Assembly: GCA_944548615.1 (NCBI GenBank)
Contig: OX155955.1
Span: forward strand, 9,773,631-9,837,630
Direction of reading: 5' to 3'
DNA: 64,000 nucleotides
Origin: Micropterix aruncella
Taxonomy: Eukaryota; Arthropoda; Insecta; Lepidoptera; Micropterigidae
The notes below the pieces were generated by a model. It was not told where the DNA came from. It ran no database searches and was given only the letters and a program-made list of their open reading frames with translations. Each line of letters starts with the position of its first letter. Within the stretch, counting starts at the first letter, position 1. The translations under genes and the position numbers were made by a program. Positions 57,018 through 64,000 of this stretch are shown here, piece after piece.

Positions 57018-57440
57018 TTATTTCACATGACTCTTCACGGCAGTGTATATGCCAGGTCCCTTGGTACTTCCGCAAGGGCTCTTTCCAATACTGGTAACGG
57101 CGATTATGTTGAAGAGGCATTGGTTGTCAGCTATCGTCACTTGCAGAGGTCCACCACTATCGCCTCCATAAGAGTCTCGTCCTCCTTCTAAGCTTCTAGC
57201 GCACAATTGATCGTCCGTTATACCTTGTGGTAACCTCTTTCTGAGAGTCTTTGCATATAGTCTTCGACAGGTCGGCTGGTCAATCAAATCCACCACCACC
57301 TTCAGTAAGTCGTCCGATGTATCTTCAGCAAAGTCGATGTGCCCTCAGCCAGTAACGACAGCTCGCTTGTTTTCGATGGTCGACTTTGTCCATAGACACG
57401 TTGGTCGAATATTTAAAGTGAACAGCTCAGACCGATAAGA
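57018..57440 (-). pseudogene. CLIP-type serine protease remnant: C-terminal part of the protease domain
   Basis: On the minus strand: LFTLNIRPTCLWTKSTIENK, RAVVTG then a stop at 57345-57347 where trypsin-like proteases have W (TGWG), then LLKVVVDLIDQPTCRRLY, DDQLCARSLEGGRDSYGGDS-GGPLQV and GPGIYTAVKSHVK, stop. The catalytic serine (GDSGGP) is kept, but the Cys before it (D-x-C) is Tyr, and the domain ends before the usual 'YLDWI'. The exons for His and Asp of the triad are absent. Tryptophan-to-stop plus lost disulfide means pseudogene. It lies directly upstream, in its own orientation, of the CLIP piece 57005-56740, the reverse of normal order. Confidence 0.85.
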
Positions 57441-57564
57441 TCCTTCGGGACGCGTGCCGTGTTAACCGCGAGTGAATCCAGACTGTAGAATTGCACTATA
57501 TTCTAATAAATTTATTATTGAATTATTATTTAGAGGTGAGAAAATTTTAAAATATGTTGACACT

Positions 57565-57593
57565 TAGAATTTAAATTTCGAATTTAAATTCTA
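57565..57593. repeat. 29-bp palindrome
   Basis: TAGAATTTAAAT, five bases, ATTTAAATTCTA: perfect 12-bp arms. Confidence 0.95.
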
Positions 57594-58840
57594 ATTTGAA
57601 ATTTCAAGGCTAATACAATAACCGTCTGCAATAACCGTCAATATACGGAGCTCACCTTCATTTAACTATTACCTATCTCAGATGTAGACAATCAGTTCTT
57701 TTCCCATTTCATTCGTCATTCCTCTTACAATTTCTCCTTTCTTAGAATTGACTGAGTTGTTAAGGTAAATAATATAATTTAATGAACATTGTTTCTCTAC
57801 TTGTAATAGTTGAATATATAAACATTTATTTTATAGGTTGGATAGTGATAATATAATCGCAAATTTGTATACATTTTATTTTCTGCGAATAAAGAATGTC
57901 TACTTACCTATTTACATATTCCATATTTATATATTCCATGTCCAATGTTTCTTAATTTAGTAGGTATATAAATATTAAATTCAGAAATATTTAGATACTA
58001 AAAAAGTAATAATATGTTATGTCTTATGTAAGTTTATCTAAACTGGTTATCACCAGTGTTAGTTCAAGCTTTTATGGACTGATATGAAGGCTATTTGCCA
58101 AAAAAAGTTCGAAATAGAGCTAGATTGAAGATTGATTCTTCTTCTTGAAGTGCTGCTTCTTATTGAAGGCTGGTGCTCTATTCACACTTGAAGCTGATGC
58201 AAGAAACAGAAATGTCGTATTTTGTATAGGGATTTAAGCCTTGTCATTGGCGATTTTCTTCTGCCTTGTCTTCTGCCTTGTCCTTCTGCATTAAAAAAAA
58301 TATATATGCATTTCTTACCAGTGTATGTGCTTTTAGTAAAAAGATAAGGTAACACATTTATTGTTATATTTGCTATAAAATTCGATATTCCTGTTATTCT
58401 TTTACATGGTATAGGTTCTTACCTCCAGTCTTGTTTAGGATTTTACCAATCCTCTTTGGCTAGAATATAAGAAATATCTTGTTTTTTAAGCTTCCAAGTA
58501 AATTTTAAATGTCCCCGTAATAGTTATGCAGGTAATTTAAAATGCGACGCGACGTCATTTCATAACCAATCGTAAATTTTGACAAATTCACAATCACGTG
58601 ACAAATTCACATCAATGTATAACAAAAAATACTTATTTAATCCACTATAAATTATTCTGATTTTTACTTTGTTAATTTACCATAACATATTATGTGAAAA
58701 TAATCTCTCCGCTGCTTTTTTATACGTGCCTTTTCATGTTAAGTTATATCTGTACATAGTTGATATCCCGACTTGTTGATACATTATTATGACGAGTAAT
58801 CAGATAGTGACGGAATGACATATCGGGCAGTGTGCAAAAT
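57594..58840. other. AT-rich intergenic sequence
   Basis: No repeats with defined ends and no coding signal. A TTCTTCTTCTTGAAG-type stretch lies at 58135-58160. Lies between the protease remnant and the promoter of the integrase-like gene. Confidence 0.55.
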
Positions 58841-58901
58841 AAGTGATCTGGGGGAGGGGGCCGCGGACATAGACAGACGGTTAGGCCCGCGCACCTCGCG
58901 G

Positions 58902-58937
58902 TCAGTATGCAATCGCGGCTTCAAGCGCGAGGACGTG
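58902..58937 (+). promoter_or_regulatory. Inr + DPE core promoter of the integrase-like gene
   Basis: TCAGT at 58902-58906 is the arthropod initiator. Taking its A (58904) as +1, GGACGTG at 58931-58937 falls exactly at +28 to +34, the strict position of the downstream promoter element (RGWCGTG). The surrounding 58850-58940 is CpG-rich (GGGGGCCGCGGAC, CCCGCGCACCTCGCGG), unlike the AT-rich flanks. No TATA box is seen at -30, as usual for DPE promoters. The predicted leader is about 80 nt to the ATG at 58984. Confidence 0.6.
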
Positions 58938-58983
58938 TTTTGTTCGTACAATATAATTTCGTAACGGTGTTTATTTTAAAACT

Positions 58984-60111
58984 ATGGAGCACTCAGTAAG
59001 TGATATGAATAACCGTTTCAATCACCGTTTAAGTGAATTATTAACGACTAAAAATCAAAACAAACAAATTCTTACTAAAGCTTCATATTTGAACATGATC
59101 GAGAAAGTTAACCAGTCAAAGATGAAACAAACGCCAAAGTTACCCGAAGAATATCAGCGTTTGCGCAGATACGACGTTGTCTTGTCTGAAGGTGTAGAAA
59201 AGCTTATTGTTCCCGCAACTGAAGGCAATTATTTGAAGAAGTACTACGTACACACGGAAGAAATATTCCATATACTTCACCATACGCACACATCGCTCGT
59301 TCACGGCGGCAGAAACCGCATGGAAAAAGAAATAAACCACAAATATAAAAATATTACAAGGGAGATGATTGTGATTTACTTGAGTTTTTGTGAAGTCTGC
59401 CAGAAGAAAGTAATTATTCCGAAGAAAACTTTAGCAGTCAAACTGACTCAGTCAACCGAAAATGTATTGGAATCAAGATGCCAGGTTGAGCTGATAGACA
59501 TGCAGTCGAAAGACGACGATGAATACAAATTTATTCTCGTTTATCAAGACTATCTCACTAAATTTATACAACTGCGACCTCTAAAAACTAACACACCCAA
59601 AGAAGTAGCAACAAGCCTATTAGATATATTCACAATATTTGGAGCACCAAATATTTTACAGAGCAATAACGGAAGAGAATTCGGTAACAATATCATTGAA
59701 GAACTTTGGAGTATGTGGCAAGAACTTAAGATGGTGCTAGGAAATCCGGGAGAAGACACCGAAGATAGGACAAACCAGGATATTGAAAACATGCTCAGCG
59801 TCTGGCTGGAATCCAATCATACCAAAAAATGGTCGGAAGGGTTAAAATTTGTACAATTTATGAGAAACAGTACACATCATGCGGCTATAAACAAAAGCCC
59901 CTGTGAAGCCACGTTTGGTTCGAAGTTGAACCTTGGACTAAAAACCTTCCTTCCTCCTGAAACATTAACCAACATAAATACAGAAGAGGAACTGCATTTA
60001 TTCTTAAAAAAGAAGTTACCCGACTCGAATATTTATTGTGATGTGAGCATCGTCAAAGAAGAGGATGTTCAAATGCCTTTCAATGCGACTTCTTCCTGTA
60101 AAAACGATTAG
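58984..60111 (+). CDS. Integrase-derived KRBA2/Ginger-like protein, probably domesticated
   Basis: An intact, intronless 375-residue protein. Residues 1-90 are a charged helical N-terminal part. Residues 94-140 are an H2C2 zinc-binding domain (H99, H107 in HHTHTSLVHGG; C136, C139 in FCEVCQKK). Residues 165-320 are an integrase core: QVELIDMQSKDDDEYKFILV (first catalytic D172), YQDYLTKFIQLRPL, FGAPNILQSNNGREF, DIENMLSVWLE, WSEGLKFVQFM, KSPCEATFG. In relatives of the KRBA2/Ginger group the second motif is QSDNG..F and the third is S-V-E-R-A-N; here they read QSNNG (N228) and TEDRTN, so two of the three metal-binding acids appear lost. The frame stays open among badly decayed transposons, which suggests selection. 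The first ATG follows AAAACT and is preceded by an Inr/DPE promoter; AATAAA follows at 60137. No terminal inverted repeats or target duplication were found around it. It could instead be a recently immobilised element copy. DNA binding without cutting is the likeliest activity, inferred only. Confidence 0.85.
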   Translation: MEHSVSDMNNRFNHRLSELLTTKNQNKQILTKASYLNMIEKVNQSKMKQTPKLPEEYQRLRRYDVVLSEGVEKLIVPATEGNYLKKYYVHTEEIFHILHHTHTSLVHGGRNRMEKEINHKYKNITREMIVIYLSFCEVCQKKVIIPKKTLAVKLTQSTENVLESRCQVELIDMQSKDDDEYKFILVYQDYLTKFIQLRPLKTNTPKEVATSLLDIFTIFGAPNILQSNNGREFGNNIIEELWSMWQELKMVLGNPGEDTEDRTNQDIENMLSVWLESNHTKKWSEGLKFVQFMRNSTHHAAINKSPCEATFGSKLNLGLKTFLPPETLTNINTEEELHLFLKKKLPDSNIYCDVSIVKEEDVQMPFNATSSCKND

Positions 60112-60136
60112 GACTATTGAACACAATTATATGTAT

Positions 60137-60142
60137 AATAAA
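60137..60142 (+). terminator. Poly(A) signal of the integrase-like gene
   Basis: AATAAA 26 bases after the stop codon, in ATAATAAAAAAAATTAAATG. A short 3' untranslated region is implied. Confidence 0.5.
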
Positions 60143-60399
60143 AAAAATTAAATGTGCCAAAAGTAGAATATTTTATTTATTACTTCAAAAATACATAAAG
60201 GTGGAGGTGAAAAAAGACAAGAAACCGCAATGAAAGTGCTATCTATCTGTACATAAAAAACTGATTATGATAAATACGCAGTTGTTGTATTTACATTTGC
60301 ATTTACATTAAATATTCTGTATTACATTACATTGAATAACAGTAATATATAAACGATAATCAATGGCGAAACACTAACTACAATAAGTGAACTCCAAGT
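60143..60399. other. AT-rich intergenic sequence
   Basis: ATTTACATT/ATTACATT repeats at 60290-60340. Nothing else seen. Confidence 0.5.
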
Positions 60400-60560
60400 A
60401 TCTAATTTTGTTCAGCGCCGCCCAACTGAAATAAACCCATTCTAGGGCTAGCGTTTCCAGAGCATTTTTCTTATGAACGCATAGATTAAGCACAATAGCT
60501 AAAATAAATTAATACCTACACAAGAAATCTAAAGAAAATACTATCTAATACTCAAACCAG
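60400..60560 (-). mobile_element. LINE 3' tail, copy 3
   Basis: Complement reads GCCCTAGAATGGGTTTATTT then CAGTTGGGCGGCGCTGAAC, matching the tail at 41260-41340. No ORF2 part is recognisable. Confidence 0.55.
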
Positions 60561-61124
60561 ATCGTCTACATTTAACAAAGACATAATATACAATCGTATA
60601 TGAAAAGAATGCAAAAGTACTCAACGAAATTTATATAATAAGAATAAATAGAAATACCGAATTAAAAAATAATAAAAAACAAATCATAGTTTTTTATACT
60701 TCCTGCATTATTTTAATTTAATAAAGAAGATTGTTTAGAATATTGTAAAAATTTACACATACGTGGAATTTGTCATTTTTTTAACACTGTAATCTCCAAG
60801 ATCCCGCTCTCGGCAGCTGGATTAGATTATCACATATAACATATATCAGATTGGATTAGTAATCACGACGACAGCTCAGTAAAACGTCAACTCAACGCAA
60901 ATCGAACGAAAATTAGGGATCATTCTTTGCGAATATGGGACTATTATTTTAGTTTGACTAATCGTATTTTAGGTCATTTTGGAAAACAATAAATTAATAC
61001 TTCTCAAAAAAACCTTCCTAATTAATTCTAATGCCATTCATCCAAATATTAAAACTGCTAAAATTCGATGACTTTAAAAAGTGTCTATTATGTTTCCATT
61101 ACATGTTCCAAATTTACAACTAAC
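60561..61124. other. AT-rich intergenic sequence
   Basis: No coding or repeat signal recognised. Confidence 0.55.
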
Positions 61125-61797
61125 TAGAGTTGTCAACTACAGCGAGCGAGCCCGTCACCTCAGGAAGTTTTAACGATTAGTGGTTCTGTCTCCCTGAAGT
61201 GAGCGCAGAAGACTTGGACAAAAACAGTCCACCGTCAAGCTTCGCCACATGCGCGTAAGAGGCCAACGCCTTAACCGCGAGGTAGCCAGGAGTGTTACCC
61301 AGCGGGCTTACACTCACGCCCTTACTTCCAATTGCGACCAGATTACTCCAGTCTCTCGATTGGTTCCGAGTTCGAGGTCGCTTGCGCGGTCCTCTTCCTT
61401 ACGAAGCGGTGAAACGGTGTGTACCGAATCTATCGCGGACCACGGCATCCTTTGCCCGGCTGTTCACCCAGGATCGGGTAGCCGATGGTCGTTTCAAGAG
61501 CAGTCGCCGTAAGGTCTGCGACCACCCCCGCTCTATAGGAAACAGTACTGCTTCCAGACTCCCCCGACTGTTAGTCAGAGTGCACAGTCGATTGGCTAAC
61601 GCCGCACGGTGCGCAGACCGTCCAGGAGCGCCAGAAGGTTGATTCCCAGGGGAAACTAGCGCTAAGGCCAGAGTCCTGCCCAGGCTCACACTTCATGCGT
61701 GGAGGCTGCCGGATGGGTGTTGACCCGTGAGTGTGACCAACCCTGAACAGAATGGGTCTTCGTGGCCAACTCAGCAAGGGCCCGTTAGCTCCCCTTC
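61125..61797 (-). mobile_element. GC-rich repeat family, A-type, full-length copy
   Basis: Runs from AGAGTTGTCAACTACAGCGA (tail complement) to GGGCCCGTTAGCTCCCC (head complement), collinear with the reverse complement of 50978-51652. A loose target duplication (TTCCAAATTTACAAC before, TTCCAACTTAACAC after) is possible. Four overlapping ORFs here are by-products. Confidence 0.8.
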
Positions 61798-62403
61798 CAA
61801 CTTAACACAAATCTTTCAGTATCTCATTAGGTAATAAAATTAAACTGTGGAAATCCGCACGAAACAGTGGCGTAGCGAGCGGCAAGGAAGTGGCCGAGCG
61901 ATTTCACTTGACGTAATGTAGTTCGTTTACCTCCCATATTCAAATAAACAATGGGAGCAATTCAAGACTCCAACGGGTTTGGATCGCGACCGCGTCGCGC
62001 CTTCTCAGCGATGAGAAAAACCGAAGATAGGCGTGCGTACAACCATTGATTTTATAGACACTATAAAATCAATAGTACAACCGAACGCTACGCCCGACCA
62101 TTGATTAAATCGATTATTAGATTGGTCAATGCCATAGTAAGTTTTGGCAGCTAGGATTGTACTTAGAAAATCCAACGTGTACATGGACCAAATATTGCCT
62201 AATCTTCTTTTATGGTCAATATGGCGGCGTTCGTAGTATAGCAGTATGGCGATGTACTAAAAAAGGAGCTATATACATGCATATACAGTATCCTCTCTCG
62301 AAATTAAATAATAATATAATAACAAACGAATTTTAAAACCATAGCTTTTATGATTTAAATATTATTATTTTTAAAGATATCACCTTATAATAAGGTACCT
62401 TAA
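61798..62403. other. Intergenic with hairpin
   Basis: Contains ATTGATTTTATAG, ACA, CTATAAAATCAAT at 62045-62073 (perfect 13-bp arms), and CAGTGGCGTAGCGAG at 61865 with CGCTACGCCC at about 62084, which recall hAT ends but lack a matching duplication. Confidence 0.5.
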
Positions 62404-62717
62404 GGGGCTCTCTAGACGAATAAGCATGCTTGTCAAGCATCGCGTCGCAGGCTGGGAGGGAATAAACCGCAGGGAATATGCAAATATTTTTTTGAAATAT
62501 TTACCAAAAATGCCTAATTTTGTAGTTTATATTAGGGAATCACGTCCTTCATCAATCAATTACGTCTAATTAACGTGACTCCCTGGTATACAACTACAAA
62601 GTTAGGCATTTTTGGTAAATATAAAAAAAAATATTTGCATATATCCTGCGGTTTACGATTCACTCCTAGCCCGCGACCCGATGCTTGACAAACGTGCTTG
62701 ATCGTCTAGAGCGCCCC
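62404..62717. mobile_element. Foldback MITE with arms of about 145 bp
   Basis: The left arm starts GGGGCTCTCTAGACGAATAA. The complement of the right end starts GGGGCGCTCTAGACGATCAA. Both continue with TTGTCAAGCATCG, GTAGTTTATAT/GTAGTTGTATA, ATGCAAATATTTTTTT and ACCAAAAATGCCTAA, reaching GGGAATCACGT / GGGAGTCACGT before a loop of roughly 25-30 bases. Almost the whole element is inverted repeat. No convincing target duplication, so the superfamily is open. Confidence 0.85.
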
Positions 62718-63075
62718 ATACAGGTTTCATAATAATTACGCACTTCAATGTTCAGATAAACTGAACTTCTGTAATGTAGCCAGCCTATAATGAAATGCGA
62801 TAAATGGCACTAATAATTGAATCGTATTATTGTTCTCAATGGTTTAATTATTGGGATTTTATAATCAATAAGTTCTATTTAGAAAACCATTCATTTTCAA
62901 TATTATAGATGTTTTAGTTTGCTATAGTTGTTTTTAGATTAGTTTCGCTAGACAACGCTATCAGCGCCAACTACATGTCACCGGCGTAAAATGATTGCCA
63001 AAACGTACTATGGCATTGAGCAATCGAATACTCTATATATGACTCTATAATGACTCGACTGTATGAAATATCATT
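62718..63075. other. AT-rich intergenic sequence
   Basis: No recognised feature. Confidence 0.5.
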
Positions 63076-63229
63076 ATGTTTTAACAATACGACACGGTAA
63101 CTACTGTCACGCCAACACATTTACGCGTCATGTTAATTCATACATATGGACCACAGTCCGTTTTATATACGTAATATTTGTTGAAACATGCGTATTTTCG
63201 TGTATTACATAGTTATATTTTCATCAGTG
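63076..63229. mobile_element. Right half of the Tc1/mariner-like MITE
   Basis: TTTTAACAATACGACACGGT, TTTACGCGTCATGTTA, GGACCACAGTCCG and the terminal CAGTG followed by TA match 28288-28432. The left half is missing or replaced. Confidence 0.65.
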
Positions 63230-63659
63230 TACTTGCGTGGAGGGAGTAGTAGTATCACATGGAGGGAGTAGTACTGTCATAATCAAGGAATCAATCAAAT
63301 TGAGAGAGATAATTGTATAATTGGCATCTAAGAAAAGGAAATGGATTGAGGTGTTAGGCTACTTCTGTTTTTTTTTCTTCATATTATGGCTTCATTCCAC
63401 ATGTTATAAGATACGATGCTGGACAATAAGACACGGTGCTCCTAAGCAACGTTAGTTTGGAAGGGCTCATCAATATTTTTCATTGGCGATCGCCGTCGCT
63501 GCTTTCAACCTCTCTATCCACGCCTTAAGAGCCACGGAACTTCCTTGTAAACCGACACTTATCGAATATCGGGACGATCCAAGTGGATTTGCTGAGATTT
63601 ATATGGCTTGAACGTCTGTGGTTTATGGTGACTGACATGGCTGAATGCGAATTTTAGTG

Positions 63660-63880
63660 ATGTAAATGGAAAATAAGCTTTACTGAAATAGAAGATTATC
63701 GCTGTTGTTTGACAATATAAATAAGATAAAAACGAATTTACCGAATAATTTTACGAATTTTTCGCCGATGGAGAACTTTAGTCTACCCTGGACAAAAGTG
63801 TTTGCAACATCGCCGAAACGTCGGGTGTTACAAACTTTAAGCGGTAAATTCGTCTCTACCTTATTTATAATAAGCTTTAT
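63660..63880 (-). repeat. Interspersed repeat 'CGACGTTTCGG', copy 3
   Basis: Contains ACATCGCCGAAACGTCGGGT and TACAAACTTTAAGCGGTAAATT, the complement of the block at 36370-36400, plus GAAGATTATCGCTGTTG at about 63692, matching 54510. Orientation is opposite to copy 1 for the core, but the flanks run like copy 2, so the copies are rearranged. Confidence 0.55.
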
Positions 63881-64000
63881 TGATGCACTAGAGTCGAGAG
63901 CAACACCGAAAATTAAAATAGCAGGTTACATTTTGATAAACTTCGGTAGGCCGTAGCGTCCGTAGCCGTTGACACCGGTTCTCCTCGTTGTTACCGAAGT

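Noticed and set aside
61249..61777. Overlapping ORFs in the GC-rich repeat (also at 22384, 28700, 42366, 42451, 51183, 51253)
   Set aside because: Different frames are open in different copies and no protein is kept across the family; they are by-products of GC-rich sequence.
61865..62095. hAT element with CAGTGGCGTAGCG ends
   Set aside because: The right end departs from the expected CGCTACGCCACTG and the flanking 8-mers do not match.

Overview
The window is arthropod, and most likely insect, nuclear DNA: AT-rich, gene-poor and packed with decayed mobile elements. Three things point this way. There is a CLIP-domain serine-protease remnant, an arthropod architecture. There is an arthropod-type Inr+DPE core promoter. 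The mobile-element spectrum (Helitrons with TC and CTAG-T ends, hAT, PIF/Harbinger-like and mariner-like MITEs, Jockey/CR1-type LINE fragments, a tRNA-derived SINE) resembles that of Lepidoptera. The order-level guess is inference. No bacterial-type operons, rRNA or CRISPR were seen.

Only one intact gene is convincing. It is an intronless 375-codon gene (58984-60111) for an integrase-derived protein of the KRBA2/Ginger type, with an H2C2 zinc finger and an integrase core. Two of its three catalytic acidic positions appear replaced. An initiator TCAGT and a correctly spaced DPE GGACGTG lie just upstream and a poly(A) signal lies downstream. It looks like a domesticated transposon gene. About 1.5 kb upstream on the minus strand are pieces of a broken CLIP serine protease in the wrong order: the protease C-terminus is followed about 12 bp later by a CLIP domain.

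Layout: 1-1.75 kb is a 13-unit satellite array with higher-order structure inside a Helitron end; 1.75-2.4 kb holds Helitron relics; 3.8-4.4 kb a hAT MITE; 5.5-6.6 kb a LINE relic; 7.1-9.8 kb a restriction-like-endonuclease (R2-superclade) LINE relic on minus; 10.7-14.4 kb a region bounded by hAT-type inverted repeats; 17.2-17.7, 23.2-23.8, 27.6-28.0 and 35.6-36.2 kb GC-richer, repeat-free islands that may be conserved regulatory DNA; 19.8-21.5 kb a hAT element carrying a Jockey LINE; 18.0-18.7, 21.9-24.3, 28.5-29.2, 33.8-34.3, 42.0-43.8, 51.0-51.7 and 61.1-61.8 kb copies of a roughly 660-680 bp GC-rich repeat family with 12-14 bp target duplications; 31.3-32.3 kb a complete non-autonomous Helitron; 34.4-41.5 kb LINE fragments and a tRNA-SINE; 53.2-54.4 kb a PIF/Harbinger-like element with near-perfect 34-bp ends; 62.4-62.7 kb a foldback MITE.

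Apart from the integrase-like gene, the coding signals are relics of reverse transcriptases or short weakly supported ORFs. Three possible secreted small proteins (11.1, 41.7 and 52.7 kb) are listed with low confidence. All family assignments come from reading motifs by eye; no database search was run.
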